Assembly: GCA_003956705.1 (NCBI GenBank)
Contig: QZCP01000237.1
Coordinates: forward strand, 1 to 64,000
Source: Brevipalpus yothersi
Lineage: Eukaryota; Arthropoda; Arachnida; Trombidiformes; Tenuipalpidae
Length of the DNA stretch: 64,000 nucleotides
Direction: 5' to 3'
The notes under the pieces are model-generated. The model worked only from the letters and a program-made list of their open reading frames with translations. It made no database searches and was not told the DNA's origin. Below are positions 14,376-24,546 of this stretch, in pieces. The stretch's first letter is position 1, and every line of letters starts with the position of its first letter. The position numbers and the translations under genes are program-made.

Positions 14376-14935
14376 TAGATGAGTGGAAAAGATGAGGATA
14401 GAAGAATCTTTCTTTCTTGACGATAAACGCATACATATAAATGTGTGTGCATGTAGTAGCTGTGTGTTCATCAGAGTGAATTTGCGATCTTCGTATTATT
14501 GATAGAACAGAGCAAAAGATGTGGAAAAGGAAGTGAAAGTTCGCTTGTCTTCGATTTGGTTCAACAAACCCTTTCACATTACTGAAACGCTTTGATAGAG
14601 AGAGAGAGAGAGAGGCTCTTTGTTTTATATTGTATTCGTTCGTAAAAGAAATATATATTAGAATAAATGAGCAGAACGGAATGAGAAGAGAGAGGGAGAG
14701 AGAAAGAGAGATAATAGTGAGATGGACCAATTCAATTGACTCATTCCAATTGATGATTATTACTTAGCTATGCAACCAATCGAGGAGATAAATGATCATG
14801 ATGGTCACGGATTTTTCTTATGGGTGACAAAATTTGAGCCCAGCAAGTGAGAAAAGTGGACAATTTTCATCACAATGATGATGGTGGTGGTGTGAATCAG
14901 TGGCTTGACAGTTTACGAGAATCTTTCACTTATCT

Positions 14936-14959
14936 TGTGTGTATGTGTGTGTGTGTGTC
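14936..14959. repeat. (TG)n short repeat
   Basis: TG run of about 24 bp with one interruption. Confidence 0.85.
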
Positions 14960-16818
14960 TATGGGCGAGTATCACTTTCTCTGCTTCTTTCTCTTCGTGG
15001 CTAGTGGAAAAGTATTCCTCTGCTAGTTGTTTTACTTTATTTTGGAGAGCAAGAAAGAGAGAGAGAAAGAGAAAGGAAAAGTGAGAATCTGCACTGGAGA
15101 GGAGTCAAAATGATGGAGAAACTAACTGGATGTGTCTCAAGCGTATGTACTGATGGGCTTTGGGATAGTAGAAAAATAGTGGCCCGGCCAGTTGAGGAGA
15201 TAAATTTGATTACACGAAGAATCAAGGCGAAAAGAGAGTAAAAAGAAAGATTCTGGACAGTGGGAATACACACCAACCAAGTAAAGTATACACGATGAGA
15301 ACTGGGAGTATTCTTGAACACACACGCACCATGGAGAGGCATACACACACATAGGGGAAACAAGACGGCAAATCAATGTCCAAACAGTGATTATATCTTG
15401 CTGATGATAATGGCCATGTCACAAGCACCAAGCGATGCGTCAAAGTGCCGTGATAGGATGAACATCAGAACAGGAAGACGAAGCAAAAGGAAAGGATGGG
15501 AAAAAAACATTGATGTTTCCAAGATTCGAGATTCCATGTGGAATTCTCTCTTATCTCTTCTCTGCCAGATCCATGGAGATAGTGGAAGATGGAATTACGA
15601 TGAATCTCAGAAAAAGTTCAGAAATCGAACACGATATATGCTGGCATATTCCTTTGGGATGTGTTTCTGTTTTTCTCGTTTTTACCGAGTACTCATTTGT
15701 TGTGCGGCTTCATGGAATAAATCTCATGATATTGGGTAAACAAGTTCTGTGGTTGTTCATAGTGTTTTGATAGTTTCCATTGAATATTTTAATATGATCA
15801 TAATTTGAAATGAGAAGAGACCAGCTCAAAGGTTGGAGAGTGTAAATATAGTCTGAAAAGAGTATTTTCTCAGTTTTATGCAATCTTGTGAAATCAATAA
15901 ATTTCTCTTGCAATTAGCAGAGTCAGATGGGATTGGGAAATCATTCTATCTATAGATGAGGATTCCAGTTGGAAACAGATATAAGTTAAGCTGATTCAAT
16001 TCTTGGAATACATACACGTGACCAAAAGAGTGTACAACAATGAGTGTATGATCTATTCTTGAATATCAAATAGCAACCTCCATCTTTTCTGATCATCACC
16101 AATGCACTGGTCTCTGTAATTTTGTCTATCCATGTCGTTTGTTGGACGATGTATTCTGCTTTCATGTATGGATGATTGATTTTTATTCTTTTTCGATCAT
16201 TTTAGGGTTTGCTGATCACTGTTCCAAGGCATTGCGGAGAACACAAGTAGAGAGCATCAATAGTACAGAAATGTTATCTGATAGGGTAAATATTGATGAG
16301 ATAGTAGAAGATGTACTAGTAATGTAACGTTGGAACATCTTTCCCAGTTAAATTGTATATATATATATCCATTCCCATTTCGATGATTCTTGGTATGAAT
16401 ACTGACGATAGCCAACGATACATGGGCAATAATATTGCGAAGGGGGATTGAAGAGAGAAGCATCATGATAAGTCCAAGGGATGCCATGAGAGAGAAAGAG
16501 AGAAAGAGAGAGAGAGCTCGAATGAACAAACCAATTTGGACAAGAAAATCGAATCATAACATGAACACAAAGAGAATGAGTGAAAAGATGGACAAAGATG
16601 GAGAAGTCAGTAAGAGATAATAGTCAGTGTATGGCTGGGTAGAGATGCCATAGACGAAAAAAAGAGAAGAAAAGTTTCCAGTATAACATGATGCCATCCA
16701 CTTTTCCCATCGATCCAACATCTAGGCCGAGCAAAATGATGCGGATCCAATTGCTTCCTATTTCTTATTCTTTCTTCCTTTATTTAGCTGCTTGCTTGGA
16801 TTCTTCTCCTTTTACTTT

Positions 16819-16836
16819 TCTCTCTCTCTCTCTCTC

Positions 16837-16884
<48 letters not shown>
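16819..16884. repeat. (CT)n microsatellite
   Basis: CT run of about 66 bp with a single A interruption. A shorter GA run follows at 17042-17060. Confidence 0.97.
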
Positions 16885-16887
<3 letters not shown>

Positions 16888-19089
16888 CTTTCTTCATTCT
16901 CTTCTTGATTCCTTCTTCCTCTCATTTCATCTTCGTTTCTCTCTCTTCTTGAAAAGAGAGAAGCTCACATGTGAACAGTTTGTTGAATCAATTGATAAGG
17001 TTAAGAACATAGCATATCGATTTTATCAGACCAAGAAACGGAGAGAGAGAGAGAGAGAGAAATGAATGGGACAAATTCATGCTGCTAGCCTTCACAATAT
17101 ATCCGATATATTCGATATACAATGTGGGTTACTTAATTTTCAAAACAAACTATGCGATATGCCTTTAGCTTGATATAATCAAATTTCGGGTTACATTAAT
17201 CAGCCATGAATGTGATAGAATTCAAATACAGATTTTTGTGTCACCATCATTGTTTGTCTAGACGTTTTGGAGGTTGCTGGATGTAACGAAGTAATGAATT
17301 TGAATTCGTTACAGAGCCACTTGAGTGTTTACCCCTTTCGCTTTGTATCAATCCAATTGAGAAGTTAATAAAGTTTTCATATAATACATGAATGAAGTAC
17401 ATTTTTTTTTGCTTGAATTTTGTCACAAAATGATGAATTTTTCTGTTTCTCGCTGAAGATATGTGATTCTGAGTGAGCAATCACAATGTTAGAAAATGAA
17501 TAGGAAAAGTGATAAAAATTCCGTAATTTTCTGGATTTATTTGAAATCTTGTAACAATCATTTTTTGGATCAAGTAAATAAACCGTATTCAATGAGATTT
17601 AGATCAATTATTTTGGGTGAATATTCTCATTCATATATCATATAGAACTTTTTTAGTTAATATTTTTGACATTTGTTCCCTTCCTCTGTTCATCTCTTTT
17701 TTTGACTGACTATTTCAATGAAAAAAAGAGAGTGAATAACAAGATGGAAGAAACTGAATTTATGAGAAATAAAATAATCCAAGAGAATTTCGAATGATGT
17801 CCTTATATTATTTAAATAATGATCTCATTAGCATTGTCATTGTCATCATCATTCGATGCAAATGAGCTGAACATTAGAATAAGCTACCTCTCCAAATCGA
17901 GAAGCATCCGATACCTTTTCCCTCTCTGTCTCTCTCTTTCTTCTTTTCTTTCTTTCTTCCTCTCTCTCTCCAGTTTCTCATCAGTTGGCACAGTCTCATC
18001 CTCAATCATCAATATGCGAGTAAGTGTTAGAAGATACCCAAAGTAGAGAGTTCATCGTTCATCATCAATTCAGTGAAGATTATCATGTAAGAGAGAATGA
18101 TTTCGGAAAAGAGAGAGAATTAGATATGCATGTGTGTATGTTGCAATAATATGAAGAAATGATGAAAATTTTCTGACATTACTAGAAGAAGAAAGCAGTA
18201 GTTGTCGTAGTATTAGATGATATGCATGCGATGTTCATGTTCATGGATGAACGAAACGGAAGAAGGAGGAGAGAGAGAGAGAGAATATAATTGCAAGGCG
18301 AATTGATGACAGATTTGAGATTTGAAAATGAATAAAGGAGAAAGAGAGAGAGAGAGAGTCTAAACAATCTGTAAAGTAGAGCAAGTGAGCTTGATTTTGA
18401 ACGGAAGTATATCTCTCCTCTAAAATATATTCTTTACTCCACTTGCTTGGTGTGAACATCATCGATGATGATGACTTGAGAATAATATTGCGCAAGAATT
18501 TTGATGATAATAGGGCTCCGTATGAATTGATGGGAAAAGGGATCCAAGCCAGAAGGGAAGAAGAGGGAGGAGATGGAGGAGGAAGGAAAGAAGGAGAAGA
18601 CGAATGCCCATCATGCATGGTGCAAGGATCCGAAACCGGCTTCAAATGATTAGACTATCAGATTGCCATAGCTATCAGTTGAATTTACTTTCATCCACCA
18701 TGTAATGATATTCCCGAGGCCAACATGAAAGAATTCAAACCGAAAACAAGAATGCATTGCAAACACTTCTTCATCTTTCTCTCTCTTCCCACCTCTTCTT
18801 TATTCGTTCAGTAGAGAAAAAGTTCATATGAGAGTTTATTTTTTCAAGGAAAAAAAATTTTTCTCGGATCAAAATGATGATGATAAACGTGGCGAGAAGA
18901 AAAAACTGAGCCATTTGGAAATGGAAACTGGGAACAGGATAGAAAAACAGAGAGAGAGAGATCAGAATAACAGCCAGTGGAAGTAGTATGTATGTATGTG
19001 AAAAAAGGCCAGGAATAATGTGTGGAGCCAGAATTGGAGCTTTTTTGGAATTCAGTTTGCGAGGTTTGGTATATGTTCCATCATGTGTT

Positions 19090-19113
19090 TGTGTGTGTGT
19101 GTGTGTATGTGTT
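19090..19113. repeat. (TG)n short repeat
   Basis: TG run of about 24 bp with one A interruption. Confidence 0.85.
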
Positions 19114-20763
19114 TGATTTGGACAACACGAATTGGATGAGAATAGTTTATATATCTTGGAACAACAACAACATTCAACCAGCCAGGCGAACATTTGGTCG
19201 AATAAAGAGAGCACGCATAATATCAGGATGAAAGATGTATTGAATTCGAATTGCATTGGTGAGCTTAACTCAGAATTTTCTCTCTATGTCTCTCTCTCTC
19301 TCTCTCTATTTCACTGCTCTTCTGTTCCTCCGATTCTTTCCTATCTCACTGTCAGATTGGAACGAAGCACCAGAATCCAGAGCATACTGTTGAGACGACT
19401 TATAATTGAAAGAAGAAGAGGTACAGAAAGATAGAAGGCGAACATGAAGAGAAAAAAATTCTTCCATCTACTCACACAGAGAGATACCTGATTGTGTTCA
19501 ATCCTTTTTCCTATTTTCTGGATTACTTGAGCCCAGCTTGCCTCTACAGCATAATCCTTGATAAAATAGTAGTGTACAGACTTTGATGATATTTTCTCTC
19601 TCTCTCTCTCTTTCTTTCTTGGCAACTTTTTTGCTCCATCATATCAATGTTTGACCATGTCTCGAGAAAAATGTTGAAGAAATTCTTGTTCAAGTGAAAA
19701 AGAGGAGAAAATAAATCTCACAAGAAGAAGAAGAAGAGAGATAGAAGCAGTAGTACAGAGAATACCATCATGTATGGAGAGAGAGAGAGTATCGGATGAT
19801 TCGTGATGGACAAGATGAGGAAGAGATTTAGTGAAGATGAAAGAAGCTTGCTGTGGTCATTAGACTTGATGGTCTTCCATTGGAAGGTATCTCTTGTATA
19901 AAGAACAGAGAGAAAGAGAAGCTGGAATCATGAGAAGAAGAAGAAGAGCAAAGATGCTGCTAAGGAAAATAGTAGAAGTGGGATGGAAGCACTCCAACTG
20001 ACCCTGAGAGTAGTTCATCTCTTTCAAGCTTAGCTGGACATGAGTGAAGAATGAAGAGAAGAGAATAAGAATAGGAAAAGATGATGATACAGTAAGAAAC
20101 TAGTAAATATTCAGGCAATTGTGAAGGTGAATCCGTTCGTGTGTATGTGTGTGTGTGGATGCTGCAGAGGAAGAAGAAGAAAGAAGAAGCTCCTAAGAGG
20201 TTGATAATATTGTATCTGGTTTTGTTGATGATGAGGGCCTCCTTGAGCCGAAATTGGTTGGCCATCTCCATTCATTTATCAGGCAAAAAGAGAAGAGAGG
20301 GAGAGAGAGAGAGAAAAGATTTCACCATGGAAAGTATCAAATGGAACTCTTCGACATTCACTTCAATTGAAAAGAGAAAGAATGAATAAGAGTAGCAGAA
20401 CGAAGAGAGAAGTGGAATAGAGAATGATGAAAATATATAGAACATCATGATGGTGTATTGGAAAAATTTTCTCCAAGCCGACTTTGATTAAATGAACGAA
20501 TAGGAGTGATAGATTATAATCATGTGTACAACGAGGATTAAAATGTTTCTCTTCCCAAGAGATAAATGAACATAGTTCATATTGGAAAATAAATTCGATT
20601 CCAAACTGTAGTGAGTGAGAGAGAGAGAGAAAAAGAAAATATCATGGATGCTGAAAGGTACAAAGATGAGGAATGATGGAAAATTGAATGGAAAGAGTGA
20701 AGCATGAATAAGTTGGGAAGAGAGCGAAAAGATGAGCAAATAGGTTGAAGAAGAGGCATGAGA

Positions 20764-20789
20764 AAGAGAGAGAGAGAGAGAGAGAGAGA
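20764..20789. repeat. (GA)n microsatellite
   Basis: GA run of 26 bp; the last long tract before the gene island. Confidence 0.93.
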
Positions 20790-21349
20790 TTGAAAAGAGA
20801 AGAATTTTGATCATGGAATGAAAAATTAGAGTTGAAATGATAGAGCAAAAGACTGGAAGCTGAATTCATGTGAAAGGAATGAAGATCAAAAGATGAACGA
20901 GCTTTGAAACAGGAACAAGATGAAACCGGCGACCGATAAGATGCACAAAATACCAAAGATAAATGTGGAAACTTCATTTCAAGCTATGTGTCATCCATTG
21001 ACAATAGTGATAAATTAAAGTTCAAAAATGTTGCCATCATTATCATTGGAAAGAGGAAAACAATGTGAAAATGAAATCATTGATCATGTGGATTGAGAAA
21101 GAGAAAGAAAATTTTTACTCAAAATCTTGTTAACAATAAAATCACAAATTCAGGCTCATCACAAAGCCCGATTCGTTCAGATCACAATGGTTGTGACAAA
21201 TATCGAAAATTTTGTCAAAATATGATATTGTATTACACACATATTATACACATAATCTGAGAGTTTTTCTATTCATGTCATATCATGACATGAGGAATCA
21301 ATTAATTATCGAAAGGGAAAATAATCAAAGTATCATGAGCATAACTTAC

Positions 21350-21602
21350 CTCCTGTTGCTGGATTTGTGATGAGACTCGATTTTGGGCTACACGAAAGGC
21401 TCATCAGAACCATCGCTGCCATACAATCGTCCATAATCAAATCTTCAAGTGAATTACTAGGACGCCTTTTGCGTCCATTACTTGTTGATGGCTGATTGTG
21501 GAGACAGTTTGAGGGTGATGTAGAAGATGATACGGAAGATGTGAATGATGAAGAAGATGATGGTGAAGTGGTGATAATAACTGATGATTGTGTGAGCCAC
21601 AT
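21350..21602 (-). CDS. First coding exon of an unidentified, probably nuclear protein (partial)
   Basis: The ATG is at 21602-21600, with A-rich context and an in-frame TAA two codons upstream, which supports this start. The frame stays open for 84 codons plus one base and then meets a consensus donor (GGAG|GTAAGT, GT at 21349-21348), so the exon ends in phase 1. The peptide has a Ser/Thr-rich stretch (about residues 11-33), a basic cluster RKRRP (44-48), an acidic EDLIMDD (53-59) and a hydrophobic CMAAMVLMSLSCSP (60-73). There is no signal peptide or zinc finger. The AAxxLxSLS pattern loosely recalls short helical repression motifs (Sin3-interaction type) at the N-terminus of KLF9/10/11/13 factors, and N-terminal segments of other regulators. 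This resemblance is from memory and weak. The later exons should lie below 21350 but I could not find them. A coding exon is fairly likely; the family is unknown. Confidence 0.6.
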
Positions 21603-22059
21603 TTTTTATGGGAGAGACAGAGAGCAAAATTTAAATCCTTAATAACGATGATAAAACGTCCTGTGTGGGAATATGTTTTCCTTTGAGAAGGATGATTATG
21701 ACTGAGAAAGTAATTTGTTTTGTTTGTCTGTATATTTGCCGTTGAAATGATGCTGGGCAGCGATAATGTTTATGTTGAGAAGAACGATAATTTGAGCAGA
21801 ACGAGGATCAGATGAAGAAGAAGAAGAAGAAGAATGAGATGATGCAAGAGAGATGGAAGCAATAGAATATTGAGAAAAAAGGAAATCGGTGAGAATTCAA
21901 GTTCAAAGTATATCTGTGTGTGTGCAATACAATGTTATAAGATGATGCTGGGCGAAGTGAACGAAATGAAGAATGTATTTCTCTTGTAAATCTCTTTCTG
22001 TATCAATTGATGCTGAAGAGGAAGAGAGAGCAAAGAAGTAGAACGATGAGAGTACAGTG

Positions 22060-22065
22060 TATATA
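22060..22065 (-). promoter_or_regulatory. Possible TATA box upstream of the 21602 exon
   Basis: On the minus strand this reads TATATA, about 460 nt upstream of the ATG at 21602, which would leave a 5' leader of roughly 430 nt. In such AT-rich DNA the motif is common by chance, and position is the only support. Confidence 0.2.
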
Positions 22066-22426
22066 CTAGAATGCACTCATGGACTGTTCACACATGAACA
22101 TCTCAATGATTATACTTGATCTGAGAGATTGTTTATTGAGCTTTTTGCGGGAGCCATTTGAGTGAGAATCGTGGGCGCATCTTTTATCAATTTTTGGCTC
22201 ATTTCGAATGTATCATGAACAATGAACAGTGTGCCATCTGAAGGAATTTTGGCCAATGAATTTCGGGGATTGTGCAACCGTTATTCAGCATCCTGGATAA
22301 TTTGGAATTACTTTTCAGGAAGAACTCATCCAATTGTTAAACCTCCCGTATGTGCCAATTAGCACCAAAACGCTGGGATTCCTATATGGATTGATGGTGT
22401 GAGTATCATGATGGAAGTGAGAATTT

Positions 22427-22564
22427 GTAAGTGCCTGTTAAAGAAAGATTCGATTACATGTTTAGTGGAAATTGTTAGCGTCATCAAATTTGTGGGAAAA
22501 TTTTCATCAACAAATGCCTGTTAACTCGCTAATGAGTGATTTTCTCGTCGATTGCCTGGTCCAG
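22427..22564 (+). other. Possible 5'-leader intron of the His-rich mini-protein gene
   Basis: GTAAGT at 22427-22432 is a consensus donor. CCAG at 22561-22564 could be an acceptor two bases before the start codon, preceded by a moderately pyrimidine-rich TTTTCTCGTCGATTGCC. The 138-nt size fits the short introns of the neighbouring gene (105-281 nt). Splicing here would remove the upstream ORF at 22514-22567. It is inferred from splice-like signals only. Confidence 0.3.
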
Positions 22565-22567
22565 TGA
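22514..22567 (+). other. Upstream ORF whose stop overlaps the main start
   Basis: An ATG in good context (CAACAAATG) opens a 17-codon frame. Its TGA shares one base with the start codon of the mini-protein gene (TGATG at 22565-22569). If the leader is unspliced, this geometry could couple reinitiation to the main ORF. If the leader intron proposed here is real, the frame is removed from the mature mRNA. Confidence 0.3.
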
Positions 22568-22776
22568 TGAAGTTTGTGGTGGTAATCTTCACTTTGACAG
22601 TTTTGACTTCGGTCCACGTGAAATCATGGGATGATAGGAATGAAGCGAAATTGGATGCGGATAAATCTGAAGATCATGCAGAAGATCATTCTGATCATCA
22701 TGAGCATCATGGATTACGAGGATTTTTAGAGAGAATGTTCTGGAGTAATAAAGATGATCATACCAAAAGTCCATAG
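22567..22776 (+). CDS. Small secreted His/acid-rich protein, 69 aa (family unknown)
   Basis: This is a complete single-exon frame from ATG 22567 to TAG 22774-22776. A longer open frame starts at a non-ATG codon at 22552, so I use the ATG. Residues 1 to about 20 form a signal peptide (MKFVVVIFTLTVLTSVHVKS). The mature part is very hydrophilic: acidic residues, then a His cluster (HAEDHSDHHEHH, residues 37-48), then an LRGFLERMFW segment and a charged tail. There are no cysteines. It aligns with the protein encoded convergently at 23225-23425 over the H-x-E-x-H-S-x-H...RG motif, so the two are probably old duplicates. AATAAA at 22924-22929, about 150 nt after the stop, is a good poly(A) signal. 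Clustered His/Asp/Glu could bind divalent metal, but function is unknown. Confidence 0.75.
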   Translation: MKFVVVIFTLTVLTSVHVKSWDDRNEAKLDADKSEDHAEDHSDHHEHHGLRGFLERMFWSNKDDHTKSP

Positions 22777-22923
22777 TGTATATCAGACCAGATATGATGG
22801 CATGAATGTTGAAGAGAAAATTCTGCTTCCAAGTATGAGCTTGATCAATCATAAGGTCAATTTAAATGAAAGATCATGTTAAAATATATTTCCAGCTATG
22901 TGATTAATAGTATTTCTATGATA

Positions 22924-22929
22924 AATAAA
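22924..22929 (+). terminator. Poly(A) signal of the plus-strand mini-protein gene
   Basis: AATAAA lies 148 nt downstream of the TAG at 22776, a normal distance for a 3' UTR in a compact gene. Confidence 0.5.
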
Positions 22930-23096
22930 ATGATCTCATTTTTATCTTCAAAATTCAGTCAATTTAAGGCTTCGAATTCAAAAGTTTTGAGAAAAATTAG
23001 ACCAAACCACTTAAAATTGCGGTGAATAGACGTTCAAAGCCTAGTATCAGCGAGAGAAACAATCATGAGCCACCGTAAAATTGTTAAAGATCAGAT

Positions 23097-23102
23097 TTTA
23101 TT
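23097..23102 (-). terminator. Poly(A) signal of the minus-strand mini-protein gene
   Basis: TTTATT on the plus strand reads AATAAA on the minus strand, 123 nt past the stop codon at 23225. It mirrors the arrangement of the opposite gene. Confidence 0.5.
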
Positions 23103-23224
23103 GGCGAAATACATCGAATTGAGACAAACAGAATGTCTTCAACAACTTTTTGTGTATGAGCATATCTTGGACTATTGAAGATCGGAGATTGATATTCACT
23201 CCAGCAGATGATCATCGAATTAGA

Positions 23225-23425
23225 TCAGAACTTTTTAGTAGAACCTTTTATTTTGTCCATTAATCCACGCATCTCGTGTTTTTCATGTTCACTATGTTCC
23301 TCTGGATGTCCTGATTCAGCTTCTTGTAATCTGGCAACTGGTCCAGAATCAATTCCGTCCTGTAGAGTCACCGAAATTGAGGCAAAAACCACAAGACCAA
23401 TGAGAAAAACTGTAAGATACTTCAT
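23225..23425 (-). CDS. Small secreted acidic/His-containing protein, 66 aa (paralogue of the 22567 gene)
   Basis: The frame runs from ATG 23425-23423 (context TCAACAATAATG) to TGA at 23227-23225. Residues 1 to about 22 are a signal peptide (MKYLTVFLIGLVVFASISVT). The mature peptide has an acidic/His block, HPEEHSEHEKHEMRG (residues 40-54), followed by a basic end (LMDKIKGSTKKF). Against its convergent neighbour it shares the initial MK plus aromatic, similar total length, the H-[AP]-E-[DE]-H-S-[DE]-H pattern and RG-[FL]-[LM]-[DE]-[KR]. A TATA-like stretch lies about 105 nt upstream and AATAAA 123 nt downstream. No Cys, no known domain. A pro-region with a cleaved C-terminal peptide is conceivable, but the only basic pairs are at KK near the end. 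Confidence 0.75.
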   Translation of the reverse strand: MKYLTVFLIGLVVFASISVTLQDGIDSGPVARLQEAESGHPEEHSEHEKHEMRGLMDKIKGSTKKF

Positions 23426-23530
23426 TATTGTTGAAAATTTGGAATTTGGAAAAGTACCGTGATTAACTTGAAAGTAAACGTCTCACAGTCAAAAATTTTC
23501 TGTATTTCTTATTAGAATCAGTCGTTGATG

Positions 23531-23539
23531 CATATATAT
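23531..23539 (-). promoter_or_regulatory. Possible TATA box of the minus-strand mini-protein gene
   Basis: On the minus strand the sequence reads AGATATATATGC about 105 nt upstream of the ATG at 23425, a plausible position for a core promoter with a short leader. The support is position and composition only. Confidence 0.35.
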
Positions 23540-24446
23540 CTTTTTGAAATTTGAACTATTCTCACCATGTAATAGGATCCCTTATTCCATGAAATATGTT
23601 TCCTGTGGGTTTCATGAGGAGTTTGAAGCTTAAAATTGGTGGAAAATTATTCAGAGAATGTTTGCTTGATGAATATTTAAGACCTCAAAATTTCAGTTTC
23701 TTAGCTTTTGTTATAATTTTCCTTGACGTTTTAAGAAAGTCTCGAAAAAAGTTCTCACCGTTGTCCATCTCAATCTATGAGATTTAAAATTTTTCATCTG
23801 ACTAGAGAAGTGTTGAAACTTCATGCAATTGACCCAAATAAATGAAAGTCAGTGATTTAGTTTCGTATTTTTCATCGAATTCATTACGTAGTTATGATGT
23901 TGTGATGCTTTTTCAGAAATAGTATCATGTTCCTTCGATCAGTAGAATTCTGGTAGAACTTATTTGGAAGCGTTCTATCTCGAATTTTTGAGCAAGAATT
24001 TAAGCAATTCTATGGAGGCTTTATTGAAATGTTCCATCCAACTGGATCAATTTGTATTCGATTGTGGGATAATATCACAATATCATTTGGTTCATAAAAT
24101 AGTCTGATTTTTATTACACTCCGAAAATTAGATCGAAAAGACTAGTTCATCGAATTTCATTGAAACTAACAACAATAGTAAATATCGGTTTTGAAAAATT
24201 GCCTGAAATCGATGATCTTACCAATAGTAAGTTAGTAATAGATAGTGAAAGTTTTAGTCTATGACTGGATGAACATGTTGAATTGAATCTATCAGATCAC
24301 CGAATATGAATAAAAATTTGAATATGAAAAGAATTATTACGGTCCAAATGATCTTTATTTCATGTATAATTGTTTTCGATACCTTTCTTTAGAGGTTAAA
24401 AGTGCGAAATTTTTCATGATGCTACACTTTTACGCAATCATTTCGC

Positions 24447-24459
24447 TCAGTTCAGTTCG
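24447..24459 (+). promoter_or_regulatory. Initiator-like motif of the Gly-rich protein gene
   Basis: Two overlapping TCAGTT copies match the arthropod Inr core (TCAGT-pyrimidine) about 90-100 nt upstream of the ATG at 24547. No TATA box is evident at the right distance. Confidence 0.25.
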
Positions 24460-24546
24460 TCTCTCTCGGAACATAATTTGAGAGATGATGAATTTTCATT
24501 CAATTATCATACCAAATTTGAGTTGATTCGATTTCAGTGATCAACA

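Larger units (their letters stand above)
1..21349. other. Non-coding flank rich in GA/CT repeats
   Basis: I see no convincing coding exon in this 21 kb. Open frames here mostly start at non-ATG codons, or read through microsatellites as Ser-Leu or Glu-Arg repeats. Sequence composition alternates between pyrimidine-rich blocks (about 1.3-1.9, 5.0-5.7, 6.4-7.0 and 12.4-12.6 kb) and purine-rich blocks (about 10.6-11.7 and 19.7-20.9 kb). A minus-strand first coding exon at 21350-21602 ends in a strong splice donor, so at least part of this flank should be its intron 1. How far that intron runs cannot be seen. No tRNA, rRNA or transposase was recognised. Confidence 0.6.
21603..22566. other. Inter-gene region between divergent genes
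   Basis: This is about 960 bp between the ATG of the minus-strand exon (21602) and the ATG of the plus-strand mini-protein gene (22567). It should hold both promoters and both 5' leaders. It has only short GA runs, a GAAGAA run near 21812-21832 and a TG run near 21917. A donor-like GTAAGT at 22427 and an acceptor-like CCAG ending at 22564 could bound a 138-nt leader intron of the plus-strand gene. Confidence 0.4.
22777..23224. other. Space between two convergent genes
   Basis: This 448-bp gap between the two stop codons holds the 3' UTR and poly(A) signal of each gene (AATAAA on plus at 22924, on minus at 23102-23097). I see no other coding sequence or microsatellite in it. Confidence 0.5.
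23426..24546. other. Inter-gene region, divergent promoters
   Basis: About 1.1 kb separates the divergent starts at 23425 (-) and 24547 (+). It has no long microsatellite, in contrast with the flanks. The longest frame (23596-23787, 63 codons) shows nothing recognisable and I treat it as chance. Near the right end, tandem TCAGTTCAGTTCG at 24447-24459 resembles the arthropod initiator. TTTCAG ending at 24537, ten bases before the ATG, could be a leader splice acceptor. Confidence 0.4.

Noticed and set aside
14113..14730. 205-codon minus-strand frame
   Set aside because: It reads through several separate GA tracts as Ser-Leu repeats; no conserved features or splice context.
18241..18645. Ser/Pro-rich minus-strand frame as a possible second exon of the 21602 gene
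   Set aside because: The Ser/Pro content comes from purine-rich DNA on the opposite strand, and the upstream acceptor is weak.
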